The translations under genes and the position numbers were made by a program. Below are positions 1 through 7,970 of a stretch of DNA of 37,970 bases, one piece after another. Numbering within the stretch: position 1 is the first letter of the stretch; the number at the start of each line of letters is the position of its first letter. The DNA lies in contig CAJPNN010000009.1 in NCBI GenBank assembly GCA_905372035.1, positions 1 to 37,970 on the forward strand, read 5' to 3'. The notes under the pieces are model-generated. The model saw nothing but the letters and a program-made list of their open reading frames with translations, had not been told where the DNA came from and ran no database searches. Source of the stretch: Bacillota bacterium. GTDB lineage: Bacteria; Bacillota; Clostridia; Peptostreptococcales; Anaerovoracaceae.

Positions 1-688
1 TCTTGACATGGTTATAGTAAGAGAACTTACAGGAGGAATATATTTCGGAGAAAAAGGCAGAAAAGGAAGCGGAGAAAATGAATCGGCACATGATGTAGAG
101 AGTTATTCCGTATCTGAAATCGCTCGAATTGCAAAGACTGCATTTGAGGCTGCACAAAAAAGAAACAATAAGGTTACGAGTGTTGATAAAGCTAATGTTC
201 TTGAAAGCTCAAGACTTTGGAGAGAGGTTGTAAACAAGGTGCATGAGGGGTATAAGGGAGTTACGATAGAACATATGTATGTAGATAATGCCGCTATGCA
301 GCTCGTAAGAGATCCGGAACAATTTGATGTGATCCTTACTAACAATATGTTCGGAGACATTTTATCGGATGAAGCGAGTATGATAACAGGATCTATAGGG
401 ATGCTCCCTTCGGCAAGCTTATCTTATGGGAGCTTCGGAATGTATGAACCTGCACACGGTTCGGCACCTGATATTGCAGGGAAAAATATGGCTAACCCGA
501 TGGCAACAATTTTATCCGCCGCAATGATGCTAAGATATTCTTTTGATTTAAAGGAAGAAGCGGATGCGATAGAGGAAAGCGTAAGAAAAATTTTGGATAA
601 AGGATTCAGGACACCTGACATAATGGAAAGCGGGAAACTTTTGATAGGAACGATCGAAATAGGAAAGGCGATAGCGGAGGGGATATGA
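1..688 (+). CDS. leuB: 3-isopropylmalate dehydrogenase, 3' part (5' end outside window)
   Basis: Oxidatively decarboxylates 3-isopropylmalate to 2-oxoisocaproate with NAD+ in leucine biosynthesis; cytoplasmic homodimer. The reading frame is already open at base 2 (Leu-Asp before the first internal ATG at 8), so this is a truncated copy of about 228 residues; the family is about 350-360 residues, so roughly the first 125 are missing at the window edge. Visible family signatures are VRELTGGIYFG near the start, the metal/substrate segment with Asn-Met-Phe-Gly-Asp-Ile-Leu-Ser-Asp, and the NAD-binding segment GSAPDIAGKNMANPMATILS. Nothing suggests a pseudogene. No leuC or leuD follows, so it is probably the last gene of its operon. 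The related isocitrate dehydrogenase is less likely because of the VRELTGGIYFG motif. Confidence 0.95.
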   Translation, partial: LDMVIVRELTGGIYFGEKGRKGSGENESAHDVESYSVSEIARIAKTAFEAAQKRNNKVTSVDKANVLESSRLWREVVNKVHEGYKGVTIEHMYVDNAAMQLVRDPEQFDVILTNNMFGDILSDEASMITGSIGMLPSASLSYGSFGMYEPAHGSAPDIAGKNMANPMATILSAAMMLRYSFDLKEEADAIEESVRKILDKGFRTPDIMESGKLLIGTIEIGKAIAEGI

Positions 689-756
689 TATATTATCTTA
701 GCCTTTATAATATATGACGAGCTTAAAAAGAGTTTTAAATATTAGATGAGTTGGAA

Positions 757-786
757 AAATGAGGAGGGCAGAAGAATCCCTCATTT
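757..786 (+). terminator. Possible weak terminator hairpin after leuB
   Basis: AAATGAGG (757-764) pairs perfectly with CCTCATTT (779-786) across a 14-nt loop. The stem is AT-rich and no good U-tract follows, so termination would be weak or Rho-dependent. It lies 68 bp after the leuB stop and before the secreted-protein gene. The rest of 689-899 shows no convincing gene; a TATAAT at 706-711 has no clear -35 partner. Confidence 0.35.
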
Positions 787-899
787 AGATTATATGACAA
801 AAAGTGAAATGTAAATACCGGTAATCCTGTGTGAAGCATGGAATAGTGTTGAACTAAATGAGAAAGCAATCAATGCACAAATTGAAAGGAAGGTATTTT

Positions 900-1457
900 A
901 TGAAGAAAAGTAGGATGATGTCTCTTGTATTGGTTGGAATGTTTGCGGTATCAAGTGTATTTGCCGGCAATGTAACAGTGCAGGCAGAGACCGGGGGACA
1001 GTCGAAGATGCTAAGCAACCGGGTTCACAGCTTACAAAACATTAATCAAAGTAAAGTTTTACCAGGGACAAAAAGAACACTTTCAGCTGATAAGAGTTAT
1101 ACAGATGAGGAACTATGTAAACTCGCAGCAGACTATTGCTATAAAAAGTATAAAAAGAAACCACCTTTTGTAGTTGTTGATAGTGTAGAAGGAGACTTGG
1201 TAACCATTCATCTTTATGAAATAGTAGAGGAGGAAGACGGAACGGGGCATACAGCAACCTATGACTGGTACTATGTGTCACGCAAAACTGCTAAGGGTGA
1301 AGATTTATTTGGCAATAAAATAGATTTGCAAGTAGAGACAAATGCTAAAAAACAGTCAATACTTACCGGAAATAACATAAAGATGAGAGACAATGTATTT
1401 AAATTCATTTCTGAGCTATTATCATCACTGTACTCATTATTTACCATTTCGAGATAA
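900..1457 (+). CDS. Small secreted protein of unknown function with an altered C-terminus
   Basis: No function is known to me. I take the ATG at 900, because AAAGGAAGG lies 6 nt upstream and a signal peptide then begins at once: MKKSR, a hydrophobic stretch, and a likely cleavage near VQA-E at residue 29. This gives 185 aa; an in-frame ATG at 858 has no such site. The mature part contains a recognisable clostridial extracellular segment: YTDEELCKLAADYCYKKY, then a short beta-rich stretch ending in HTATYDWYYVSRKTAKG and LFGNKIDL. I have seen such segments in clostridial secreted and lipoprotein-like proteins, without a role. The last about 22 residues are read out of frame relative to a duplicated copy of the 3' end (see the repeat entry), so the C-terminus is probably not ancestral. 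A lone gene between leuB and a convergent minus-strand operon. Confidence 0.7.
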   Translation: MKKSRMMSLVLVGMFAVSSVFAGNVTVQAETGGQSKMLSNRVHSLQNINQSKVLPGTKRTLSADKSYTDEELCKLAADYCYKKYKKKPPFVVVDSVEGDLVTIHLYEIVEEEDGTGHTATYDWYYVSRKTAKGEDLFGNKIDLQVETNAKKQSILTGNNIKMRDNVFKFISELLSSLYSLFTISR

Positions 1458-1479
1458 TGTATTTAAATTCATTTCTGAG
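1387..1479 (+). repeat. 29-bp direct repeat spanning the stop of the secreted-protein gene
   Basis: Copies at 1387-1415 and 1451-1479 share GAGA(C/T)AATGTATTTAAA and the following TTCATTTCTGAG, with one mismatch in 29. Their offset is 64 bp, which is not a multiple of three. In copy 1 the open frame reads DNVFKFISE. In copy 2 that frame meets TAA (1455-1457), but the +1 frame again reads DNVFKFISE and continues SYKSDEK to a TAA at 1501-1503. This is what a duplication or a 64-bp insertion inside a formerly longer gene would leave. A short 5-bp inverted repeat (1507-1511/1518-1522) follows. Confidence 0.85.
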
Positions 1480-1523
1480 TCATATAAATCTGATGAAAAG
1501 TAAAAGAGGAGATATACCTCCTG

Positions 1524-3368
1524 TTAATATATGCTTTCTATACGAATCAGTTCACATGAATACCCTTTCAGCTTCACATGTATGGACATGCTGTCCTGTG
1601 CGGAGACTGTTTCCGTATCCGTTTTAGGAGTAGTAAACCAATTTATATAGTCGGGCGGAGGAAACGGAACGACATTTTTTTTATTGATATAACTTCCTCT
1701 GTCCAGTGCGGCAAGCAGGCTTCTTTCACCTGAGAGCAGGTACCTTGTAACTCTGTAAAGCCCGGATATATTTATGAGATGAAAGAGAATTTCGGTTTCG
1801 ATCTTATATGAAAACTCAAAATTACGTGCTTCATTTGCAGAATCACATTTAGGAAAAGACGAAATTTCGTTGTTATTATTGTAAACTGCAATCCATATAT
1901 TTTTATACTTATTCTCCGTATAGCGACTTATAATGTAATTTTCGCCGGTTTTTATTATATCTCCGATAAGTTTCGCTAAAAGTTTATAAGCATAATAAGA
2001 AGGTTTTTTTGTACCGGATAATGTTATCAAGCCGTTTTTCCCTGAGATAGGAGCCATAGATGCTGAATTTTCATCAAATAATTGCAGGTTTATAGGATCT
2101 CTGTTGAAAAGTCTGCAGGCCATATAGCAAGTATCAAAAGTATAGTTCTTTTGTGTTTTGCCGCTTTTAGAGGTTTCATATTTCAATGTGACCCCGAGTC
2201 TGCGGACCCTGTCGATTTCCGGCGGAAGGATTGATATAGGGACTTTTGAAGTTATCGAAAGTTTTTTTGCATTTAAATCTTTCAGAGCCATAACCACTTC
2301 TTCCGAATCGTTTATTACCATATCCAAAGGACAGCTGAGGTTCGGCAACAGATGTTTCGGTTTTGTAACATGATTATTGGAAACATCTACATTTACGAAC
2401 TGGCATCTGTATTTTATAGAATCCGTAATGAGGCCGAAATCGTGACTCAGTTCGGTATTCAGTGCGGCGCCCAAATCGGATGAATTTAAGATGGTCGTAT
2501 TTACATTGTCAATAACATTTGCAGGTTTTGACAGATATTCTTTTCGGTATTCATCAGGAGTTTTGCCGTACCAAAACTTGAAATGTTTCTTATAATATTC
2601 TGTTGTTGTAAATCCGACTTCTTTTGCTATAGCCGATATTTTAGCGTTGCTGTTTATGAGCGGGAGCATGGATTTTTCTGAACGGATATAGCCCAAAAGC
2701 TCCTGGAAACTAAGGCCCGTAGCAGTTTTTACAGCATGCGAAATATAGTATTTGCTCAGATCATATTTCTCGGTCAAATTTTTAAGAGACAGGGGGTTCT
2801 GATAGTTGCTGTACAGAAAGTTTATTAAATCCCTCATTCTTTTTTTCTTTTTTAAAGTAGGATTGGCTTTCGGATTATTTACAAACTGTCCGGATTCATA
2901 GGTGAAAAATTGACATTCATCATATAAAAAATCCAATATACTGTTACACATTCCTATGCATCTTTCTTCATAGCCGTCAGCGGCATTGACAGATTCGCTG
3001 TATATGCGAGCCATGGTGTTCCTAAGCTCGGACAGATGGATATTGTCGACAGGGTTTTTATAAGTTACAAAAAAACAATTGGAGATCGACTTGTTATAGC
3101 GAGAGAAAAAACGGCTGTCAAGATGTAATATTATAGCCATATTTGATGTTGTGATACCACGCATACTATGCATGTTATAATCGTTTACCACAAAAATGCT
3201 TCCCTCTTTTAAAGTATAAGAGCAAGGACCGTTTTCCAGAATTATATTTCCGGATACTACATATACGAGTTTCAAATCTCTTTGGTAGTGCATAGGAATT
3301 CTTTTTATTTCGATTCCATAGATATCGAAAGGAAGATTATTCATGTATTGAACTTTATATTCTTTCAA
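1524..3368 (-). CDS. AraC-family regulator with cupin-like N-terminus and degenerate GH39-like C-terminal domain
   Basis: Probable transcription regulator of 614 aa, about twice a standard AraC protein. Residues about 15-100 look like a cupin-type sensor (PMHYQRDLKLVYVVSG). Residues about 177-278 are a double helix-turn-helix of the AraC type (LKNLTEKYDLSKYYISHAVK, and GFTTTEYYKKHFKFWYGKTP with the typical FKxxxGxTPxxYR ending). The remaining about 320 residues end in a GH39 xylosidase-like segment (GLITLSGTKKPSYYAYKLL), but I see no NEP-type acid/base motif, so the domain is probably a non-catalytic sensor. The start is TTG at 3366-3368: GGAGG lies 9 nt upstream, and the TTG overlaps the TGA of the decarboxylase gene (TTGA). 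An ATG at codon 9 is the alternative. The coupling suggests that it regulates the decarboxylase/aldehyde dehydrogenase locus. Confidence 0.82.
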   Translation of the reverse strand: MKEYKVQYMNNLPFDIYGIEIKRIPMHYQRDLKLVYVVSGNIILENGPCSYTLKEGSIFVVNDYNMHSMRGITTSNMAIILHLDSRFFSRYNKSISNCFFVTYKNPVDNIHLSELRNTMARIYSESVNAADGYEERCIGMCNSILDFLYDECQFFTYESGQFVNNPKANPTLKKKKRMRDLINFLYSNYQNPLSLKNLTEKYDLSKYYISHAVKTATGLSFQELLGYIRSEKSMLPLINSNAKISAIAKEVGFTTTEYYKKHFKFWYGKTPDEYRKEYLSKPANVIDNVNTTILNSSDLGAALNTELSHDFGLITDSIKYRCQFVNVDVSNNHVTKPKHLLPNLSCPLDMVINDSEEVVMALKDLNAKKLSITSKVPISILPPEIDRVRRLGVTLKYETSKSGKTQKNYTFDTCYMACRLFNRDPINLQLFDENSASMAPISGKNGLITLSGTKKPSYYAYKLLAKLIGDIIKTGENYIISRYTENKYKNIWIAVYNNNNEISSFPKCDSANEARNFEFSYKIETEILFHLINISGLYRVTRYLLSGERSLLAALDRGSYINKKNVVPFPPPDYINWFTTPKTDTETVSAQDSMSIHVKLKGYSCELIRIESIY

Positions 3369-4804
3369 CCTGTTTTACCTCCATCAGTAAATATCATACC
3401 GTTTGTATCTATTCCGGATATAAATGTCGGTTTTGCAATAAGTTTTTTAATGGTTTCGACGGTATTTTGTGTAATTACTTCTCCGGGACACAGCAGAGGT
3501 ATCCCCGGCGGATATGGGACTATCGACAGTGCCGACACGTGACCGGAGCTTTTGCTGTAATGCACAGGGACAGCCTTTTTCGGTATTGCACGGTATTCGG
3601 GATGATTTAAATAAATAGAATCAACAGGTTCGGGCAATACCGGCTTGGAGGCGGTTTTGCTTATGTCCGCTACGGATTTCAGCAAATGTTCATAGTCCGA
3701 GCGGATATTACCGATACCGCTCATCATCATAGTAAAATTTCCGGAGTCAAGCTCCGGGAATATTCCATATTCGTTAAGGCGCAAAGAAACTTCAGCGCCG
3801 CTTAAATCACCTATGGCAAGATTAATCTTTGTGAAATCGTAAAGAGCTTCAGGAATATATACGAAAACTTTTTCCATATTCCTTACACGTTCATAAAAAT
3901 TGTTTAAGTCTTTGAGCCAGTTTGAAAATATATTATTACCCTCGTTTTCAAGCAGCACCGCATTCAGTTCAAGTGAAAGCATGAGAAGGTATGAGGGGCT
4001 TGAAGATTCAAGCAGCTGCAAACGATCAAGCAGTACCTCATCGGGAATTTTGTCTGTAGCGACATTTAAAACGGCACTTTGTGTAAATGAAGCCAGTGTT
4101 TTATGAGTGCTGTTTATGACAAAGTCGGCGCCCTGTTCTACAGCTCCGCCGGGAAGACGGCAACTATTCGACAGAATCGCAGGATTATCCGTATTTTTAT
4201 GAAACAGTGTCAGATGCGCTCCGTGTGCTTCATCGACAATCAGGTAAGCACCGTGTGAATGAACCGTGTCCGAAATTGTTTTTATATCACAACAGTTTCC
4301 GTAATAATCGGGGCTTGTGATGATTACGGCTTCCGTGTCCGGATTTTTTAAAAGTAAGGATTCTATTTCTCCGCCTGTTACTCTGCTTCCCAAGGTAGTG
4401 ATTTCATCGGGAAAAGCATAAATCGGAACGATATTCCAAAGCCTTACAGCGTTAAAAACCGCTCTGTGACAGTTTCTTGCTACAATAGCTTTACCGCCAT
4501 TGGAACAGGAGGAAAATATTGCTGCCATAAGTGCGGCACTTGAGCCGTTTACGGAATAGAATGTTTTTTTTGATCCGTATAATTTTGAATAAGCGTTTTG
4601 ACCGCTTAATATGGTGTCTTCAGGTGAGAAAAGATTATCCGCACCCGGGATTTCCGTTATATCTCCACAGGGCAAAAGATGTTTCATATCAGCAATTCCA
4701 TATTTTTTGAAGAGGTCACGGCCTTTATGTCCGGGCATGTGAAATGAAATCGGATTATTTTTTACATGGTTATATATAAAATTATAAAGGGAATTGTTAT
4801 TCAT
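3365..4804 (-). CDS. PLP-dependent Orn/Lys/Arg decarboxylase (short, biosynthetic SpeA/YaaO-like)
   Basis: Decarboxylates a basic amino acid, giving agmatine, cadaverine or putrescine; which one cannot be read from sequence. At 479 aa it matches the short Gram-positive type (B. subtilis SpeA and YaaO are similar) without the wing domain of the long inducible E. coli enzymes. Visible are the N-terminal SFHMPGHKGR motif, DITEIPGADNL (residues 48-58), the cofactor Asp191 and His194 in IVDEAHGAH, and the Schiff-base lysine K235 in INSTHKTLASFTQ. The start ATG (4802-4804) has GAGG 9 nt upstream. It is the first gene of a minus-strand pair and its TGA overlaps the TTG of the AraC gene. A divergent aldehyde dehydrogenase starts 267 bp away and could act on amine-derived aldehydes, but this is inference. 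Confidence 0.92.
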   Translation of the reverse strand: MNNNSLYNFIYNHVKNNPISFHMPGHKGRDLFKKYGIADMKHLLPCGDITEIPGADNLFSPEDTILSGQNAYSKLYGSKKTFYSVNGSSAALMAAIFSSCSNGGKAIVARNCHRAVFNAVRLWNIVPIYAFPDEITTLGSRVTGGEIESLLLKNPDTEAVIITSPDYYGNCCDIKTISDTVHSHGAYLIVDEAHGAHLTLFHKNTDNPAILSNSCRLPGGAVEQGADFVINSTHKTLASFTQSAVLNVATDKIPDEVLLDRLQLLESSSPSYLLMLSLELNAVLLENEGNNIFSNWLKDLNNFYERVRNMEKVFVYIPEALYDFTKINLAIGDLSGAEVSLRLNEYGIFPELDSGNFTMMMSGIGNIRSDYEHLLKSVADISKTASKPVLPEPVDSIYLNHPEYRAIPKKAVPVHYSKSSGHVSALSIVPYPPGIPLLCPGEVITQNTVETIKKLIAKPTFISGIDTNGMIFTDGGKTG

Positions 4805-4840
4805 GATCTGCTATCCTCACATATAATGTAATACGGTTTA

Positions 4841-4922
4841 TTAAAGTTTAAACTATACCACAAGAGAGAAGAGGCTGATGTTTGCCACACGCACATACGC
4901 AATATAGTTGTTTAAAGTTTAA
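4841..4922. promoter_or_regulatory. Two direct copies of TTAAAGTTTAA in the divergent decarboxylase/ALDH region
   Basis: An identical 11-mer, TTAAAGTTTAA, occurs at 4841-4851 and 4912-4922. The offset of 71 bp is close to seven helical turns. Both lie between the divergent starts at 4804 (minus) and 5072 (plus). AraC-type regulators often bind such same-face direct repeats, and an AraC gene is coupled to the minus-strand operon, so these are candidate operators. The core is AT-rich and partly palindromic, so chance is possible. Confidence 0.35.
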
Positions 4923-5008
4923 TATGTATTTACATATAAGTCAATTTGTAAAAAAGGGATCTTAATAGAATGGTGAAAGGGAGCTATGTGATTTTTGCTT
5001 AAATCAGA

Positions 5009-5036
5009 TTGGAATTTAACAAATTAATGTTATACT
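5009..5036 (+). promoter_or_regulatory. Sigma-A-type promoter of the aldehyde dehydrogenase gene
   Basis: TTGGAA (5009-5014), a 16-bp spacer, then TATACT (5031-5036). The hexamers match the vegetative consensus at four of six and five of six positions. The start codon follows 36 bp after the -10 box, with GGAGG at 5060-5064. Confidence 0.6.
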
Positions 5037-5071
5037 ATAAATAAAGACGGTCATATCGTGGAGGTGGAAAA

Positions 5072-6469
5072 ATGGAAGATGTAAGATGGGAAAAGCAGGA
5101 TGTAAACAGATTGCTTGCAAATCAAAAAGATTATTTCAATAGCGGAGAAACTAAAAATATCACTTTTAGGATAAAACAGCTAAAAAAATTAAAGAACATA
5201 ATAAAAATAAATGAAAGTGCAATAAAAGAAGCATTATATAAAGATTTGGGAAAAAGTTCTTTTGAATCATATGCTACAGAGATAGGATATGTGTTAAAAG
5301 AGATCAGTATTTTTATAAAAAAACTTAAGGCATACAGTTCCATTGAAAGGAAGAGAACACCGATATACTTGAAACCGGGAAAAAGCATGATAATAAAAGA
5401 ACCGTATGGAAATGTTCTTGTCATGGTACCCTATAACTATCCTTTTCAGCTTGCAATGGAACCTCTCATAGGAGCGATTGCAGCGGGGAACTGCTGTATA
5501 GTCAAACTTCCTGATACTACTCTCAATACATCTAAATTGATATGTGACCTTATAAACGACAATTTCAAAACCCGATATATTTTCGGCATCATAGGAGGAA
5601 ATGAGACGGGAGCATTACTTTCTGAAGCTGATTTTGATTATATCTTTTATACAGGCGGAGCGGAGGGAGCCAAAAAAGTTTTGTCTGCAGCTGCAAAGAA
5701 ATTGATACCGTGTACGTTGGAGCTTGGTGGAAAAAGCCCGGTCATCGTTGATGAAACTGCGAATATCAGAAAAGCTGCACAGCGAATTTTGTGGGGAAAA
5801 ATTGTTAATGCCGGACAGACGTGCGTTGCCCCGGACTATGTTTTGGTACATGAGAGCGTTCGTATGAAGTTTTTTAATGAGCTTAAGAGATCTGTAGAAG
5901 TTTTCTTTGCAGGGAATATAAGAAACAGCAAAGGTTATGGCAGAATAGTGAACGGAGAGCATTTTAAAAGGCTTGTCAATATAATTGAGGCGGAACGGGA
6001 TAATATAGTTTTCGGAGGAGGTTACGATGAGCGTGATTTATATATTGAACCGACTGTTTTACAGGCTTCAAGCAGGCTTAGCACTTCTATGAAAGAAGAA
6101 ATATTCGGCCCGGTACTTCCCGTTTTAACATACAGCGATTTAAGGGATGCGATATATTTTATAAATCAGGGGAATAAACCGCTAGCGTTATATCTGTTTA
6201 CGAGAAACAGATCTGTTGAAAAACAGGTTATGAAAGAGGTATCCTTCGGCGGCGGATGCATAAATGATACTTTGTTGCATCTTGCAAATCCGAATCTTCC
6301 GTTTGGGGGAGTTGGAAACTCCGGAATGGGAGCTTATCACGGAAAATACAGTTTTGAAACTTTTACTCATAGAAAATCGGTTTTAAAGAAAAGCAATTTC
6401 GGAATAACGATGATGTATCCGCCGTATAGAAAAATTAACGAACGGATTTTAAGGCTGCTTTTTAAATAA
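5072..6469 (+). CDS. Class 3 (fatty-aldehyde type) aldehyde dehydrogenase
   Basis: Oxidises aldehydes to carboxylic acids with NAD(P)+. The 465-aa length and overall pattern fit the class 3 group (YwdH, mammalian ALDH3). Visible are the oxyanion Asn122 in VPYNYPFQLAMEP, the cofactor loop FYTGGAEGAKKV, the general base Glu217 in TLELGGKSPVIV, the nucleophile Cys251 in NAGQTCVAPDYV, and the C-terminal FGGVGNSGMGAYHGKYSFETFTH signature of this class. The C-terminus (YPPYRKINERILRLLFK) is basic and amphipathic, which in this class often means membrane association. The ATG at 5072 follows GGAGG by 7 nt and a recognisable promoter. It diverges from the decarboxylase operon. Substrate uncertain: long-chain aldehydes are typical, and amine-derived aldehydes are possible from context. 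Confidence 0.92.
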   Translation: MEDVRWEKQDVNRLLANQKDYFNSGETKNITFRIKQLKKLKNIIKINESAIKEALYKDLGKSSFESYATEIGYVLKEISIFIKKLKAYSSIERKRTPIYLKPGKSMIIKEPYGNVLVMVPYNYPFQLAMEPLIGAIAAGNCCIVKLPDTTLNTSKLICDLINDNFKTRYIFGIIGGNETGALLSEADFDYIFYTGGAEGAKKVLSAAAKKLIPCTLELGGKSPVIVDETANIRKAAQRILWGKIVNAGQTCVAPDYVLVHESVRMKFFNELKRSVEVFFAGNIRNSKGYGRIVNGEHFKRLVNIIEAERDNIVFGGGYDERDLYIEPTVLQASSRLSTSMKEEIFGPVLPVLTYSDLRDAIYFINQGNKPLALYLFTRNRSVEKQVMKEVSFGGGCINDTLLHLANPNLPFGGVGNSGMGAYHGKYSFETFTHRKSVLKKSNFGITMMYPPYRKINERILRLLFK

Positions 6470-6655
6470 AATGAGTATTCGTGATATTAAAAATGCTGCC
6501 GACGGTGTTAGGATCGGAGTTTTTTAAAATAAGATATAAATATTCGGGCTAGATGCCGTTACTATTAAATGATATAGTATAATACTTTCAGACGGATAGA
6601 AAGGTTTTGCTTTTTATATATTATTATTTATATTTATGAAAGGACGGTTTTGCAT

Positions 6656-7402
6656 ATGGATAACATTGACAGACTTAAAGATATAATTAACAAAAGTAAC
6701 TATGTCGTATTTTTTGGCGGTGCAGGGGTTTCTACAGAAAGCGGGATACCTGATTTCAGGTCGGAAGAGGGACTTTACAAGGCAAAGCGTGAATTCAACC
6801 TGTCTCCGGAACAAATTATAAGTCACAGTTTTTTTATATCGAACCCTGAGGTTTTCTATAAATATTATAAGCAAAATATGATATATATAGATGCAAGACC
6901 CAATGATGCACATATAGTACTTGCCAAGCTTGAAAAAATGGGAAAACTCAGAGCTGTTATAACTCAAAATATCGACAGCTTACATCAAGAGGCGGGCAGT
7001 GAAAAAGTTTATGAATTACACGGATCGGAAGCAAGGAATTACTGTATGGATTGCCATAAAAATTTTGATTTGAGATATATATTAAATGAAGATAACTGTA
7101 AGAACAGCGTTCCGCTTTGTGATGAGTGCGGCGGAATAATAAAACCGGATGTTGTTTTATATGAGGAGCCGTTAGATTCAGATGTGATTTCATCGGCAAT
7201 AAACCATATAGCTAATGCGGATGCACTTATAATAGGAGGAACATCGCTTGTTGTCTATCCTGCGGCGGGTCTTTCGCAATACTTTAGGGGAAATAATTTG
7301 ATATTAATAAATAAATCTGCAACAGGAAAAGAGGACATGGCAGATCTTGTTATAAATGAACCGATCGGAGAGGTTTTAAGGCGCGCGTTTCCCGATATTT
7401 GA
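6656..7402 (+). CDS. Sir2-family NAD-dependent protein deacylase (sirtuin)
   Basis: Removes acyl groups from lysines of proteins using NAD+, giving nicotinamide and O-acyl-ADP-ribose; cytoplasmic. All core motifs are present: GGAGVSTESGIPDFR (residues 21-35), QNIDSLH (104-110), catalytic His122 in LHGS, four zinc cysteines (C130, C133, C155, C158), and the NAD motif GGTSLVVYPAA. A bacterial CobB-like size of 248 aa. The ATG at 6656 is preferred, with AAAGGA 11 nt upstream; a TTG at 6650, two codons earlier, is also possible. The gene looks monocistronic: a class 3 aldehyde dehydrogenase precedes it by 186 bp and a minus-strand gene faces its end. Symbol left blank because sirtuin naming in this group is inconsistent. 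Confidence 0.95.
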   Translation: MDNIDRLKDIINKSNYVVFFGGAGVSTESGIPDFRSEEGLYKAKREFNLSPEQIISHSFFISNPEVFYKYYKQNMIYIDARPNDAHIVLAKLEKMGKLRAVITQNIDSLHQEAGSEKVYELHGSEARNYCMDCHKNFDLRYILNEDNCKNSVPLCDECGGIIKPDVVLYEEPLDSDVISSAINHIANADALIIGGTSLVVYPAAGLSQYFRGNNLILINKSATGKEDMADLVINEPIGEVLRRAFPDI

Positions 7403-7415
7403 TTGTAAAGGTAAT

Positions 7416-7458
7416 AAAAAAACTGCCGGTACACGAAATTTAAACGGTAAGCGGCAGT
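7416..7458 (-). terminator. Intrinsic terminator of the isochorismatase-Lrp operon
   Basis: Read on the minus strand, ACTGCCG (7458-7452) pairs with CGGCAGT (7428-7422) around a 23-nt loop and is followed at once by a run of T (7421-7416). It lies 17 nt past the Lrp stop. The loop is longer than usual. It may also slow plus-strand readthrough from the sirtuin gene, which ends 20 bp away, but the plus-strand side lacks a U-tract. Confidence 0.75.
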
Positions 7459-7474
7459 GAAGCACAGTCAATAT

Positions 7475-7927
7475 CTATAAATCGGCAGGAGATATGCTAT
7501 AGTTATTTTTTAGCGTCGAAAGAACAACATTTGTTTGTGTTCTTTTGATCCCCGGAATGCCCTTTATTCTGTTCATCAGTGTTTCAAGCGTTTGTGTGCT
7601 CTTTGTAGTTATTTTCAGAATATAATCATACTCGCCGGTGACATAATGGCATTCAAGGATGCCGCTTTCATTTGAAATAGTATCTAAAAACTCTTTTGTA
7701 TGTTTCGGGCTTTCAAGACTTATGCTCATAAAAACCGACAGTTCCTGTCCGAGTGAATGAGAATTTAATATCACGGTATATTTTTCTATGATATTTGAAG
7801 CTTCAAGCTTTTTTAATCTTTCACTGACGGCAGACAGCGAAAGGTTGACCTTTTTACTTAAATCGGAAATAGAAATTCTTGAGTTTTCTTGGAGTGCTTC
7901 CAATATTTTAGTGTCGATACTGTCCAT
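7475..7927 (-). CDS. Lrp/AsnC-family transcription regulator
   Basis: A 150-aa regulator with the family's two domains: an N-terminal helix-turn-helix (DTKILEALQENSRISISDLSKKV, then LSLSAVSERLKKLEASNII, residues about 4-48) and a C-terminal RAM ligand and assembly domain (about 65-142; GILECHYVTGEYDYILKITT). Such proteins form octamers and respond to amino acids or related metabolites. The ATG (7925-7927) follows a G-rich site, GGGGGG, 8 nt upstream. It is the second gene after the isochorismatase-fold hydrolase (43-bp gap, same strand), so the two are probably cotranscribed, and it may control this pair. Effector unknown. Confidence 0.93.
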   Translation of the reverse strand: MDSIDTKILEALQENSRISISDLSKKVNLSLSAVSERLKKLEASNIIEKYTVILNSHSLGQELSVFMSISLESPKHTKEFLDTISNESGILECHYVTGEYDYILKITTKSTQTLETLMNRIKGIPGIKRTQTNVVLSTLKNNYSISPADL

Positions 7928-7970
7928 ATTAATTACCCCCCGTAATAATTTTTAAATTTTACTGATCCGT

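Noticed and set aside
6480..6530. Terminator after the aldehyde dehydrogenase gene (T-run near 6520)
   Set aside because: The T-run is present, but the only stem I find upstream is about four pairs long; too weak to annotate.
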